Position numbers and translations under genes: made by a program. A model generated the notes under the pieces. The model had not been told where the DNA came from. It made no database searches and saw only the letters and a program-made list of their open reading frames with translations. 64,000 nt of DNA from Paludibacterium denitrificans (lineage in GTDB: Bacteria > Pseudomonadota > Gammaproteobacteria > Burkholderiales > Chromobacteriaceae): positions 186,001-250,000 of the forward strand of contig NZ_WLYX01000001.1 in NCBI RefSeq assembly GCF_009707705.1, written 5' to 3'. Below are positions 1 to 12,682 of this stretch, in pieces (within the stretch, counting starts at the first letter, position 1; the number at the start of each line of letters is the position of its first letter).

Positions 1-1890
1 CAGGCTGTCGATGCCCTGACCGGTTTTGGCCGACACTTCGACAAACATCGAATCGCCACCCCAGTCTTCCGGCACAACTTCCTGAGCCACCAATTCCTGG
101 CGGATACGCTCCGGATTGGCACCCTGCTTATCGATCTTGTTCACCGCAACCAGAATCGGCACACCGGCGGCCTTGGCATGGTGAATAGCCTCAATCGTCT
201 GCGGCATCACGCCATCATCGGCTGCCACCACCAGAATCACGATATCGGTTGCCTTGGCACCACGAGCACGCATAGCGGTAAACGCTTCGTGACCCGGGGT
301 ATCCAGGAAGGTGACCACACCGCGCGGCGTTTCCACATGATAGGCACCGATATGCTGGGTAATACCACCGGCTTCACCCGCGGCTACCTTGGCGCGACGG
401 ATGTAATCCAGCAAGGAGGTCTTACCATGGTCAACGTGACCCATCACGGTAACTACCGGCGGACGCGGCAGTTTGACCACTTCGGTCACTTCACCTTCGG
501 CTTTTTCCAGATAAACTTCCGGATCATCGGCTTGGGCTGCTTTCGGAATATGGCCCAATTCCTCCACCACGATCATGGCGGTTTCCTGGTCCAGCACCTG
601 GTTGATGGTAACCATCATGCCCATCTTCATCAGCGCCTTGATCACTTCCACGGCCTTAACGGCCATTTTGTGCGCCAGATCGGCTACGCTAATGGTTTCC
701 GGCACCAGCACTTCATGCACGATCGGCTCGGTCGGCACATTGAAAGCATGCTGATTGGCCTGCTTGTTCTTGCCACCTTTGCGGCTTTTCCAGTCATTGC
801 CGGTATCACCGCCCTTGACGCGCAGACCGCGGCCTTTCTTGCCATGATCATCCCAGCGATCGCCACCTTTTTTGCCTTTTTTGTCAGCAGGGCGAGCACC
901 AGCCGGAGCATTGGAAGGTGCCGGTTGTGCAGTAGCACCGAGGAGCCGGACGCGGGCCTACACCAATAGGACGCTGACTAGGCGCACCAGCACGGGGACC
1001 TGTGCCTTGGCCTGCCGGGCGGCTACCCGGTTGACCGGAACGCTGCCCAGCCTGAGCCGGACGCGCGCCACGATTTCCCTCGGATCCCGGACGGCGATCA
1101 TCACGACGAGCTTCTGCCGGGCGGGCTTCAGCCTTCGGCTCAGGGGCCTTGACCGGAGCTGGCTGCTGAGCAGCCAAACGAGCTGCCTGTCGACGCTCTT
1201 CACGCTCAATTTTCTCGCGCATCAGTGCGGCCTGACGCGCGCGGAATTCTGCCTGACGACGTTCTTCAGCTTCGCGGGCAGCAACTTCTTCCGGCGACAA
1301 AATCGACGCCACAGTTGGCCGAACCACTTCCGCCTTGGGCTTGGCGGCAGGCTTCTCGGCTACAACCGGCTTTTCTGCTTGGCTTCGACTTTGGCTTCCT
1401 GCTTAGGTGCCGGAGCGGCCTTGGCTTCTTGCTTGGGCTCAACCTTAGGCTCGACTTTGACTTCCGGCTTAGGCTCAGCCTTTGCCTCAACCTTAACCGG
1501 TTCAACCTTGGGCTGCGGAGCAGGCGCCGCCTCAACGGGCGCAGCTTCCACGGCTTTTTCTACCTTGACCGGTTCTACTGCGGCGGGAGCCGGAGCAACA
1601 ACCTCATCCGGACGAACCACAACGCGCTTCTTGCGCGTTTCAACTCGAACGGTGCCGCCATCGGCCTTTTTGATTTCACTCGTCTGTTTGCGGCTCAAAG
1701 TTGCCGTGCGATTTTCATCACGAGCGCCATGCGAACGCTTCAGGTAGTCAAGAAGCTGGGACTTATCTTGCTCAGAGAGCGTATCTTCCGGTGCGTGCTT
1801 GACCACACCCGCTGCACGAAGCTGCTCCAGCAGTCGTTCAGGAGTGAGTTTCAGCTCACCGGCAAACTGTTTTACATTCGTCAATACCAT
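1..1890 (-). CDS. infB: Translation initiation factor IF-2 (3' end beyond window)
   Basis: GTPase that brings initiator fMet-tRNA to the 30S subunit and promotes subunit joining. The start at 1890 gives [15 protein letters not shown], the usual IF2_N opening. A long Ala/Pro/Lys/Glu-rich linker follows, then a second IF2_N-like region (near 680) and the G1 loop [15 protein letters not shown] (about 403-446). The window ends near the G5 motif VSAKTG, so the rest of the G domain and the C-terminal domains are missing. There are two apparent one-base breaks: a lost base near 1353, and an extra base near 941 where CCTCGGT stands for an expected CCTGGT. It is the third gene of rimP-nusA-infB. Confidence 0.95.
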
Positions 1891-1930
1891 GCGTCTTCCC
1901 AAATTCCGTCTAATACTTCCCGAAGAAGCT

Positions 1931-3411
1931 TTACTGGTTAAACCAGTGTTCGCGCGCTTTCATGATGATGGCACGTGCAGCTTCAGCTTCAATACCGGTC
2001 ATTTCCACCAGATCGTCCACGGCCAGATCGGCCGAGGTCATCACGCGTGGCAACACCGTTTTCGGCCAGCTTGCGAACTGCTTCCGCATCCAGCCCTTCG
2101 ATATCTTTCAAATCGTCACTGGCCGATTCGACTTTCTCTTCCGAGGCAATCGCTTGGGTCAGGATGGCATTACGAGCACGGCTACGCAAATCGTTTACCA
2201 ATGCTTCATCGAACCCTTCGATTTCCAGCATCTCGGCAATCGGCACGTAGGCAACTTCTTCCAGCGTGGCGAAACCTTCCTGCACCAGCACAGAAGCCGT
2301 GTCTTCATCAACGTTCAGATGCGTGACAAACAAGTCGCGCACCATGGCGTCTTCGGCCTGATGTTTTTCTTCCGCCTCGGCCACAGTCATGATGTTCAGG
2401 TACCAACCTGTCAATTCGGCCGCCAACTTGACGTTCTGACCACTGCGACCAATCGCCAACGCCAGCTGATCTTCCTCCACCACCACGTCCATGCTGTGGT
2501 TGTCTTCGTCGATCAGGATGCGATTCACTTCTGCTGGAGACAGGGCATTGATGACGAACTGAGCAGGTTCCGGCGCCCACAATACGATGTCAATGCGTTC
2601 GCCCGCCAATTCCTGCGTCACAGCCTGCACACGCGAACCACGCATACCGATGCAAGTGCCTTGCGGATCAATACGTGCATCGTTGGCCTTGACTGCGATT
2701 TTGGCACGCAGGCCCGGATCACGCACGGCTTCTTTGATTTCCAGCAAGCCTTCTTCGATTTCCGGCACTTCCAGTTCAAACAGCTTGATCAGAAAATCGG
2801 ACGAAGTACGCGACAGAATCAGTTGCGGGCCACGGCCCAGACGATCAATACGCAACAGATAAGCCTTGACCCGGTCACCTACACGCAGATTTTCTTTCGG
2901 GATCATCTGTTCGCGCGGCAATACAGCTTCCAGCTTACCGCACTCGACAATAGCGTTGCCACGCTCCGGGCGCTTGACGGTACCGGACACCAAGTGTTCA
3001 CGACGCTGCAGGAAGTCGTTGAGCAGCTGCTCGCGTTCTGCATCGCGGATACGCTGCAGAATAACCTGCTTGGCAGTTTGTGCGCCGATACGGCCAAACT
3101 CTACTGCTTCCATCGGCTCTTCGATGACACTGCCAACTTCCAGCGCGGCATCCTTCTCCTGCGCATCGGTCAAGCCAATTTCACGCGATTCGGATTCCAG
3201 CAAATCATCTTCAACAACCGTCCAGCGACGGAAGGTGCTGTACACACCAGTCTGACGATCGATCTCGACGCGCACGTCCATCTCATCATCAGTAAATTTC
3301 TTTTTGGTGGCCGAAGCCAAAGCCATTTCAAGGGCGGAAAATACCACGTCCTTGCTTACATTTTTTTCACTCGCCGAGGGCGTCAACCAGCAACAAAATC
3401 TCGCGACTCAT
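1931..3411 (-). CDS. nusA: Transcription termination/antitermination protein NusA
   Basis: RNA polymerase-binding factor that controls pausing, termination and antitermination. From [12 protein letters not shown] at 3411 the product has the N-terminal polymerase-binding domain, S1 ([14 protein letters not shown]), KH regions ([16 protein letters not shown] and [16 protein letters not shown]) and acidic C-terminal helix-hairpin-helix repeats, ending [15 protein letters not shown]. Each end has one apparent extra base, near 3385 and near 2033, both in a CCTCGG string where CCTGG would restore the frame. It lies between rimP and infB in the conserved operon. Confidence 0.95.
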
Positions 3412-3453
3412 GCATTCCTCCGAATTTTTGTCCTTTGCGTGGCAAAAGGCCGT

Positions 3454-3885
3454 TTAGTCATTAAAACTCAGGCTCCAGCCGGCCTTGTCGATATTGGCAA
3501 ACGGAATCACCACGAGGCGGCCATCCACCTCAATTTTCACGGAGCCATCTTCGACCCCGGCGAGACGTCCGGCAAATCTCTTCTGCTGCTCAACGGGCAT
3601 CCGCGTCTTGATCTTGGCCAGCTGACCGGCAAACCGGACAAAATCTGCCTCTTTCTTCAACGGGCGATCCAACCCCGGAGAAGACACTTCCAGCCGTTCG
3701 TAATCGACATTTTCCACCATGAAGAGACGCGTCAGGTGATTACTTACAGATACGCAATCATCCAGCGTCACGCCACCGGGCTTGTCGATAAATACGCGAA
3801 AACCGCCGCCTTGCGTCAACTCGAAGTCAACCAGCTCGTAACCGAGACCTTGCAAGGTGTTTTCTAGCAGCAAATGAACATCCAT
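3454..3885 (-). CDS. rimP: Ribosome maturation factor RimP
   Basis: 30S subunit maturation factor, 143 residues, the usual family length, with no break. It starts [20 protein letters not shown] and carries the family signature [12 protein letters not shown]. It is the first gene of the rimP-nusA-infB operon. Its 3' end holds the only intact GCCGGC in the window (3478-3483). Confidence 0.95.
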   Translation of the reverse strand: MDVHLLLENTLQGLGYELVDFELTQGGGFRVFIDKPGGVTLDDCVSVSNHLTRLFMVENVDYERLEVSSPGLDRPLKKEADFVRFAGQLAKIKTRMPVEQQKRFAGRLAGVEDGSVKIEVDGRLVVIPFANIDKAGWSLSFND

Positions 3886-3894
3886 GCTTTTTCC

Positions 3895-3922
3895 ACAAAT
3901 AAAAAATGGGCGAAACGCCCAT
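3895..3922 (-). terminator. Hairpin plus U-run just upstream of rimP (possible attenuator)
   Basis: On the minus strand ATGGGCG-TTT-CGCCCAT is followed at once by TTTTTTATTTG, a canonical intrinsic terminator, ending about 10 bases before the rimP start. No minus-strand gene is seen upstream that would need it. A -10-like TTACAAT lies just upstream (about 3932-3938), so it may end a short leader transcript and attenuate the rimP-nusA-infB operon. Confidence 0.55.
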
Positions 3923-4047
3923 CCCTAAACATCCAGATTGTAACCTATTCGCTTAAAAAAGAAATGTCGACGATGGCATCGTCTTGCATCATAGCACTCC
4001 CTGACGAGGGGCTTTGCGAGCGACGCATGGTTACGGTACATTACCGC

Positions 4048-4069
4048 AATCCAAACGACCGTTTGGATT
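4048..4069. promoter_or_regulatory. Palindromic operator upstream of fadD, PsrA/FadR-like
   Basis: AATCCAAACG-AC-CGTTTGGATT is a perfect inverted repeat about 125 bp before fadD. Its core CAAAC-N4-GTTTG resembles the motif of the TetR-family fatty-acid regulator PsrA. The likely role is acyl-CoA- or fatty-acid-responsive control of fadD. The regulator itself is not in the window. Confidence 0.55.
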
Positions 4070-4192
4070 ATTTAAAACAGCTTGGCAAAAGTCGGCTTAA
4101 GCAACACTAGAACCACTATTAGAAGTGGCCCACCTTGCACGAACCACCGGTGCGGCACCCAAAAAAAACCAACACGATGGAGAAGCCTTTAG

Positions 4193-5871
4193 ATGGAAAA
4201 GGTTTGGCTAAAAAACTACCAACCCGGCGTTGCGCACGAGATTGACGTCAATGATTTTCAATCGGTCGTCGAAGTGTTTGAGCGCAGCGTGGAAAAATTC
4301 CGCGACCGCCCGGCCATGGCCAATATGGACAAGGTGTTGAGCTATGGTGATCTGGACACCCTTTCGGCCAACTTCGCGTCTTACCTGCAAAACACCCTGA
4401 AGCTGGAAAAAGGCGCCCGGGTGGCCATCATGATGCCAAACCTGCTGCAATACCCGGTTGCCGTGTTTGGCACGTTGCGGGCGGGCTGCACGGTGGTCAA
4501 CGTCAATCCGCTCTACACGCCACGCGAGCTGGAGCACCAGTTGAACGACGCAACGCCGAAACTATCGTCATACTGGAAAATTTTGCCAGCGTCCTGCAAG
4601 ACGTCATCCATAAAACCCGCATCAAGCAGGTTGTTGTCACCTCGATTGGCGACCTACTCGGCTTTCCCAAACGGCTGATCGTTAATTTTGTAGTCAGCAA
4701 GATCAAGAAAATGGTGCCGACCCGGAGCCTGCCCGGGCATATCCGCTTCAATGATGCGTTGAGCGACGGGGCACGCCAAACCTTCCGGCGCGTGAACATC
4801 GGTCACGACGACATTGCCTTCTTGCAATACACCGGCGGCACAACCGGTGTTTCCAAAGGCGCCATGCTGTTGCATCGCAACATCGTGGCCAACATGTTGC
4901 AAGCTGGTCAGTGGGTGAAACCGGTGGTCCGGGAAGGACAGGAAATCATTGTGACCGCCCTGCCGCTCTATCACATCTTTTCACTCACCGCCAACCTGAT
5001 GGTATTCACCGAGATTGGCGCACTGAATGTGCTGATCACCAATCCCCGCGACATTCATGGCTTCGTCAAAGAGCTGAAAAAATACAAGGTCACGGCCATG
5101 ACCGGCGTGAATACGCTGTTCAACGCCCTACTGCATGATCCTGCCTTTGCCACCGTGGATTTTTCCAGCTGGAAACTGACGCTCGGTGGCGGCATGGCGG
5201 TGCAGAAAGCGGTGGCAGAGAAATGGAAGCAGGTTACCGGCGTACCGCTGATCGAAGCTTACGGTCTGACAGAAACCAGCCCTGCCGCCTGTATCAACCC
5301 GATGGACTTAAAAGAATATAATGGCACCATTGGCGTACCAGTACCGTCCACCGATATTGAAATCCGCGATGCCAATGGACAACCGGTAGGCCCGGGCGAA
5401 CAAGGCGAGCTGTGCGTCAAAGGCCCGCAGGTCATGAAAGGCTACTGGAACCGACCGGACGAGACAGCCAAGGTCATGGACGCCAATGGTTTTCTTTCCA
5501 CCGGCGACATGGCTGTCATTACCCCGGACGGCTTTGTGAAACTGGTTGATCGCAAGAAGGACATGATCCTCGTTTCCGGTTTTAACGTGTATCCTAACGA
5601 AATCGAGGACGTGATTGCGACGCATCCGGGCGTGGTGGAAGTGGCCTGCATCGGCATGCCGGACGAGAAATCCGGTGAGGTGGTGAAGGTGTTTGTGGTC
5701 AAGAAAGACCCGGCACTGACGGAACATGACATCATCGCCCACTGCCGCGCCAACTTGACCGGTTACAAGGTACCCAAGTACGTGGAGTTCCGTACCGAGC
5801 TGCCGAAAACCAACGTAGGGAAAATCCTGCGTCGAGCCCTGCGTGATCAAAGCGTGGCCGTACAGGCCTGA
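4193..5871 (+). CDS. fadD: Long-chain-fatty-acid--CoA ligase FadD
   Basis: Activates fatty acids to acyl-CoA with ATP, the entry step of beta-oxidation. It is about 560 residues and ANL-superfamily. The start [13 protein letters not shown] is typical of FadD. The AMP-binding P-loop-like motif [14 protein letters not shown], the signature [32 protein letters not shown] and the catalytic-lysine tail [13 protein letters not shown] are all present. There is one apparent break at 4550-4554: the sequence reads GCAAC where GCCGGC would give HQLNDAGAETIV and keep the frame. Confidence 0.95.
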
Positions 5872-5892
5872 GAACACCCAAGGCAAGACCGG

Positions 5893-5919
5893 AAAAGCCC
5901 GCCCTTGATGCGGGCTTTT
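5893..5919. terminator. Intrinsic terminator after fadD
   Basis: AAAAGCCCGC and GCGGGCTTTT flank a 7-base loop, starting about 20 bases after the fadD stop. The hairpin is symmetrical with T-runs on both strands. Confidence 0.85.
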
Positions 5920-5979
5920 CTATTTTGATCACTGCCGCGTGGCCCTGTGCGCCGGGCGGGATATAAAGGGACAAGCATC

Positions 5980-7131
5980 ATGCTGATGTTGCCATTCTTC
6001 AAATTGATGGCTGAAAAGAAGGCCAGTGACATCTTTTTTACCACCAACGCCGCCCCGCAGATCAAGATAGATGGCGTCACCCAGTCGATCAACGACAAGC
6101 CTCTCCCGGCTGAGGTGGTCAAGCAACTGGCGTACAGCCTGATGGATGAAGAGGAAATCGCCCGCTTCGAAACCGAGCTGGAGATGAACTTTGGCCGACG
6201 GGTGGAAGGACTCGGCAACTACCGTATCAACATCTTCCGTCAGCGCGGGACGGTGGCCATGGTGGTACGTCACATTGCGCCGAAGATTCCGTCGCTGGCG
6301 GACCTGAAACTGCCGGAAGGGCTGCAAACACTGATCACCAACAAGCGCGGGCTGATCATCGTGGTGGGCGCCACCGGCAGTGGTAAAAGCTCCACCGTGG
6401 CGGCACTGCTACAGCAGCGTAACGAAACCCAGACGGGCCACATCCTGACGGTGGAAGACCCGATCGAATTCATCTTTGAGCACAACAAATCCATCGTGAA
6501 CCAGCGCGAGATCGGCCCGGACACCCACTCCTACGAAAGCGCACTGAAAAATGCCATGCGCGAAGCGCCGGATGTGCTGATGATTGGCGAAATCCGCGAT
6601 GCGGAAACGATGCGCCATGCCATCAACTATGCGCAGTCTGGTCACTTGAGCATTTCCACGCTGCACGCCAACAACAGTTACCACATGCTTAACCGGGTGA
6701 TCAGCTTCTTCCCGACCGATACCCGTAGCGCACTGCTGATGGACTTGTCGGTATCGCTGCGCGCGGTGATTTCGCAACGTCTGGTATCCACCGTGGATGG
6801 CAAGCTGATTCCGGCGGTGGAGCTGCTGATCAACACGCCGCACATCACCGAATTGATCCGTAACGGTGAAGTCAACCAGATCAAGGAAGCGATTGAAAAC
6901 AGCATGAGCGAGGGTTCGCAAACCTTCGAGCAATCGCTGTTCAAGCTGTACAAACAAGGCAAGATCACGCTGGACGAGGCGCTGAAGAATGCCGACTCGC
7001 CAACCAACCTGTACTGGCTGATCAACCACGGTCAGGAAAAGACCGACGCCAAAAAGCAGGCCGATCACAAACCGGCTGCGGCGAAAACGGCGCCTTCGGC
7101 CAACTTTGATGACTTCAAGCTCGACCTGTAA
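5980..7131 (+). CDS. pilU: Type IV pilus retraction ATPase PilU
   Basis: PilT/PilU-family secretion ATPase that assists pilus retraction at the inner-membrane base of type IV pili. The start at 5980 (MLMLPFFKLMAEKKASDIF, after an AAAGGGA ribosome site) is preferred over an earlier in-frame start. It has Walker A GATGSGKSST, the Asp box VEDPIEFIFEH, Walker B DVLMIGEIRDAETM and the His box SGHLSISTLHANN. The length (383 residues) and Ala/Lys-rich tail fit PilU better than PilT. No pilT is adjacent here. The frame is intact. Confidence 0.93.
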   Translation: MLMLPFFKLMAEKKASDIFFTTNAAPQIKIDGVTQSINDKPLPAEVVKQLAYSLMDEEEIARFETELEMNFGRRVEGLGNYRINIFRQRGTVAMVVRHIAPKIPSLADLKLPEGLQTLITNKRGLIIVVGATGSGKSSTVAALLQQRNETQTGHILTVEDPIEFIFEHNKSIVNQREIGPDTHSYESALKNAMREAPDVLMIGEIRDAETMRHAINYAQSGHLSISTLHANNSYHMLNRVISFFPTDTRSALLMDLSVSLRAVISQRLVSTVDGKLIPAVELLINTPHITELIRNGEVNQIKEAIENSMSEGSQTFEQSLFKLYKQGKITLDEALKNADSPTNLYWLINHGQEKTDAKKQADHKPAAAKTAPSANFDDFKLDL

Positions 7132-7146
7132 CCCACCACGATTATC

Positions 7147-8621
<1,475 letters not shown>

Positions 8622-8630
8622 TTCCCCATT

Positions 8631-8662
8631 CCCGTCGGCGCACCACACGGCGTGCTGACGGG
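8631..8662 (+). terminator. Probable terminator after dapE
   Basis: CCCGTC pairs with GACGGG, with further pairing inside (GCAC with GTGC). A short pyrimidine stretch and a copy of TTCGGCCAAC (8665-8674) follow. The T-run is weak, so this is tentative. Confidence 0.45.
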
Positions 8663-8806
8663 CTTTCGGCCAACTATACGCCACGCCTCTGCTCCGGCAT
8701 GACAGTGGCGGTGCATCTGTACTCTTTTTTCAGTACAAATCTGTCGATTGTTCCGACTACAGCGGCGCAGTACTAATAACACCTTACTTTCTGACAGGTA
8801 TTGTGT

Positions 8807-10178
8807 ATGGCTACTGCCCTTCCACCCAGCGGCAAAATTCATCCGCGTCTGACCTCTGGCCGCTTCAACACCATTCGTGTAAGCATCGTGCTGTTGTCGC
8901 AACTGGTTTATTTCCTGTTGCCCCTGGTTAAGCTGGCACCATCGGCCCGCCGTGCTGTTCGACCTCGACCGCCAGATTTTCTACGTTTTTGGCGCCATGT
9001 TCTGGCCGCAGGATTTCGTGTTTCTGGCGGCCATTCTGGTACTGAGCGCACTGGGGCTGTTTTTATGGACGGCGCTGGCTGGCCGACTCTGGTGTGGTTA
9101 CGCCTGCCCGCAAACGGTTTATACCCAGATCATGATCTGGATCGAGCGCTTCACCCTTGGCGATCACAAACAACGGCAACGACTGGCGGCTGCGCCCACC
9201 AGCCTGCACAAAGCTCTGCGGTTGGGGTTGACGCATGGCGTGATGATTGGGTTCTCGTTGCTCACCGGGTTTACTCTGGTGGCTTACTTCACCCCGGCTC
9301 CGCAACTGCTGACGGAACTGCTGCATAACGACCTTGGCCCGTGGCAAGAGTTCTGGTTACTGTTCTACGCCGGGTTCACCTACCTGCTGGCAGGCTTTCT
9401 GCGGGAAAAAGTCTGTACCCACATGTGTCCCTATGCCCGCTTTCAGGGCGCCATGTTTGACCGTAACACCCTGATCATTTCCTACGATGCCAAACGCGGC
9501 GAACCGCGCGGGCCACAGCACAAGCAGGCCGACGGCCAAAGCAAGGCCGGGCACTGCATCGATTGCGGCATTTGCGTGCAAGTCTGCCCTACCGGCATCG
9601 ACATTCGCCAAGGCTTGCAATACACCTGTATCGGCTGCGCCGCCTGTATCGATGCCTGCGATAACGTCATGGACAAGATCGGCGCGCCGCGCGGGCTGAT
9701 CCGCTACACCAGCGAAGCCACGCTGGAACAGCAACTGCCGGAACCGGGTTTCGGCCAACGTTTACGCCAACCGCGCGTCCTGTTCTACCTGCTGCTGGTG
9801 GGGAGCGTGCTGGCTTTGTCGCTGATGAGTTTGCTCAATCGTCCCACCTTCAAGGCCGACATCATGCGCGACCGGGCCTCGCTGGTGCGCGAAACCAACG
9901 ATGGCTGGCTGGAAAACAGTTACAGTATCCGCCTGACCAACGCGACCGAAGCACCGCAACGACTGACGCTGGACGTGGAAGGGCTACCGGGTATCCGGCT
10001 GGCCGATGGGCCGCGCGTGGTGACGCTCCCCCCCACCCAGACAATTACCTTGGGCGTACGGGCGCAGGTCGAGCCACAACATGCCGACAAGGGCGCTCAT
10101 GATATTCATTTTGTCGTGCGCTCACTCACCCACGACGGCGTAATCCGGCGCGAGCAATCCAGTTTCATCGGCGAGTGA
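8807..10178 (+). CDS. ccoG: Cytochrome c oxidase accessory protein CcoG
   Basis: Polyferredoxin-like membrane protein needed for assembly (copper delivery) of cbb3-type cytochrome oxidase. It has several membrane segments, the CGYACPQTVYTQIMIWIER motif, two ferredoxin [4Fe-4S] motifs (CIDCGICVQVCPTG and CIGCAACIDACDNVM) and a C-terminal Ig-like periplasmic domain. There is one apparent break at 8921-8933: either GTTAAGC for GCCGGC at 8927, or one extra C before it (LPW is common here). ccoNOP genes are not in the window. Confidence 0.93.
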
Positions 10179-10220
10179 ACGCACGTGGCAACCACCCAAC
10201 CCTCAAACTGATGGCACCGC

Positions 10221-11608
10221 ATGAGCAAGTCATTACATCTGGCACAGTTATTCCGTTACGCCATCGAGCAGGGCCATCTGGTGCGTGGCGACCGCATGCC
10301 GTCGTTGCGCAAGGCCTGCCAGGATCATCAGGTCAGCCTGACCACGGCACAGCGCGCCTATGACCAGCTGGAACGGGAAAACTACATTGCCGCCGTGCCG
10401 CGTTCCGGTTTCCGGGTACTGGGGCGGCCGGACAAGCCGCACCCGGCGCTGCCGCCAGCAGACAGCCCGATCGGCATGGAGCATCTCACCACGGCACTGC
10501 CCATGCCGTGGGGCTGCCCGTTCATGAACTCGTCGCTGATCAACACCACGCCAATGAACAAGGCGCTGACACAGGCGCTGAAGGACTACCGCACGGCGCT
10601 AATCAGCCACGATACCGATGGCCACGACGGCCTGCGCCGGGAACTGGCACTGCGTTACCTGACGCAAGGCACGCGACTGGAAGGTGAAGAACTGCTGATT
10701 ACCTGCGGCTGCATGGAGGCACTATCGTTGGCCATCCGCGCGGTGGCCAACGTCAGCGCCTGCCGCAGCATGCTGGTGGTGACGCCAGCGTTCCCGGCCA
10801 TCCGGCAGCAGCTGGAGCAGGTGGGATTGCAGATGCTGGAAGCAGATTGCGACCCGGAACACGGGCTGGATATGGCGAAACTGGAACAACAGATCGAACA
10901 GCACCAGCCCGGGGCGCTGATCGTCATGGCCAACTTCCAGCATCCGGTTGGCCGTACCCTGCCCGACAGCCAGAAAGCCGCACTGGTGGAACTGGCCGAC
11001 CGGCACCGCCCGGCCATCATCGAGGACGACACCTACCGCGAACTGTATCTGGGCGAACAGGCACCGTTACCGCTTAAGGCGTTTGACCAGCGCGGCACGG
11101 TGCTGCATTGCTCGTCGTTCAGCAAATCGCTGGCGCCCGGCTACCGCGTGGGCTGGATTGCCGTAAGCCGCTACCGCGACACCATCCGTGGGCTCAAGCT
11201 ATACAGCTCGCTCGGTACGCCGCTTCCCAGCCAGATGGCACTGGCTCGCCTGCTGGCTTCCGGTCATCAGGAAGAAATGCTGCAACGGCTACGCCACACG
11301 CTACGACAACGGCTGACCGCATTGCAGCAACAGTTGGCCGAACACTTCCCGGTCGGCACCCGGCTGATTACCCCGCAAGGCGGCTACGTCATGTGGCTGG
11401 AATTGCCGCATGGTCTGAATACCAGCCAGTTGCTGCCGATGGCCATGCAGCAAGGCATCCATTTTGCGCCATCGCCGCTGTTCTATGCGCGGCCGGATGC
11501 CCCGGTCAACGCGCTGCGTTTGAACTTCAGTTTTTACGATCCGCTGCGCCATGGCAGCGGCATCATTCTGCTGGCCGAACTGATCAAGCGCTATTTGCTT
11601 AAGCCTGA
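10221..11608 (+). CDS. MocR/PdxR-type GntR-aminotransferase transcription regulator
   Basis: Fusion of an N-terminal winged helix (about residues 1-70, MPSLRKACQDHQVSLTTAQRA) to a PLP fold-type I aminotransferase-like domain. Cofactor residues are visible in IIEDDTYREL and the Schiff-base lysine in SSFSKSLAPGYRVGW. The family controls amine, GABA or vitamin B6 genes, and the target here is unknown. The last codons are changed by GCTTAAGC at 11597; GCCGGC gives the ending KRYLPA and the stop at 11608. Confidence 0.88.
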
Positions 11609-11656
11609 ACGACACGACGTTGCTCCCGATCCGCGCGCAGGGCGGTTCGGCCAACC

Positions 11657-12259
11657 TTATTTGTTCAGGCCACGCCGCTCGTATACGGCTTGCGCCAGCG
11701 TTCCCAGATCGACATATTCCAGCTCGCCGCCCACCGGCATGCCGCGCGCAATACGCGTGACCTTGATGCCTCGGTCCTTGAACAGCTCGGCAATCATGTG
11801 CGCGGTGACCTCGCCTTCGGCGGTGAAATTGGTTGCGATCACCACTTCCTGCACCACGCCATCCAGCACCCGGTCCATCAACTTGTCCAGATTGACATCG
11901 TGCGGGCCGATGCCATCCATTGGCGAAATACGCCCCATCAACACAAAGTACAAGCCTTCAAAGCACTGCGCCTGCTCCAGCACCAGCAAATCCGCTGGCA
12001 TTTCCACCACGCACAGCTGATCCTGACGCCGTTCCGTATCGGCGCACAGATTGCACAGCGGAGTCTCGCTGAAGGTGTTGCAACGCTGACAGTGCATCAG
12101 GTTGGACAAGGCACGGTCCAGCGCGCGCGCCAGTTTTTCCGCACCGGCCTTGTCGCGCTGCAACAGGTGAAACGCCATCCGCTGGGCAGACTTGGGGCCC
12201 ACGCCGGGCAACACCTTGAGAGCCGAAATCAGTTGGTCGAGCGAAGGGGGATTTTTCAT
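11657..12259 (-). CDS. recR: Recombination mediator protein RecR
   Basis: RecFOR-pathway protein that helps load RecA on gapped DNA. It starts at 12259 ([20 protein letters not shown]), about 200 residues. It shows the Hh[18 protein letters not shown], the zinc finger [18 protein letters not shown] and a Toprim region ([14 protein letters not shown]). The frame is intact. An upstream extension to 12322 would run through the ybaB terminator and is rejected. Confidence 0.95.
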   Translation of the reverse strand: MKNPPSLDQLISALKVLPGVGPKSAQRMAFHLLQRDKAGAEKLARALDRALSNLMHCQRCNTFSETPLCNLCADTERRQDQLCVVEMPADLLVLEQAQCFEGLYFVLMGRISPMDGIGPHDVNLDKLMDRVLDGVVQEVVIATNFTAEGEVTAHMIAELFKDRGIKVTRIARGMPVGGELEYVDLGTLAQAVYERRGLNK

Positions 12260-12285
12260 GGCAAGCGAGCAAGGAAGGCGGCGGA

Positions 12286-12323
12286 AAAAGAAAAAGGTTG
12301 GCCGAAACGGATGTTCGGCCAAC
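12286..12323 (-). terminator. ybaB terminator built from inverted TTCGGCCAAC words
   Basis: On the minus strand AGGTTGGCCGAAC-ATCC-GTTTCGGCCAACCT is followed by TTTTTCTTTTT. Both arms are copies of the 10-base word found all over the chromosomal part. The arrangement copies how DNA uptake sequences form terminators in Neisseria. Confidence 0.8.
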
Positions 12324-12340
12324 CTGCGGGGCGTGACGAC

Positions 12341-12679
12341 TCAGAACGGGAATTTCATACCAGCAGGCAGATTCAGGCCGGAGGTAAAGCCAGACATGCG
12401 CTCCTGCGAGGTGGCTTCCACCTTGCGCACAGCATCATTGACCGCCGCGGCAATCAGGTCTTCCAGCATTTCCTTGTCGTCCTTGGCATCGGCCAACAGG
12501 CTGTCATCCAGCGCAATGCGCTTGACGTCATGTGCACAGGTCATCACAACCTTGACCAGACCGGCACCCGACTGGCCCTCGACTTCGACATTGGCCAGTT
12601 CTTCCCGGGCCTTCTTCATGTTTTCCTGCATTTGCTGGGCCTGCTTCATCAGGCCTGCGATACCGGCTTTACCGAACAT
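12341..12679 (-). CDS. ybaB: YbaB/EbfC family nucleoid-associated protein
   Basis: Small DNA-binding dimer, 112 residues, starting [20 protein letters not shown] and ending [13 protein letters not shown], the typical YbaB frame. It lies between dnaX and recR in the conserved dnaX-ybaB-recR order. The frame is intact. Confidence 0.95.
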   Translation of the reverse strand: MFGKAGIAGLMKQAQQMQENMKKAREELANVEVEGQSGAGLVKVVMTCAHDVKRIALDDSLLADAKDDKEMLEDLIAAAVNDAVRKVEATSQERMSGFTSGLNLPAGMKFPF

Positions 12680-12682
12680 TGT

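Larger units (their letters stand above)
3886..4192. other. Divergent intergenic region between rimP and fadD
   Basis: This stretch holds the rimP leader hairpin, a 10-bp-arm inverted repeat (4048-4069) and a GCTTAAGC octamer at 4095-4102. A plus-strand reading frame crosses part of it, but it has no recognisable protein and covers the rimP leader, so I do not call a gene. No tRNA is seen. Confidence 0.6.
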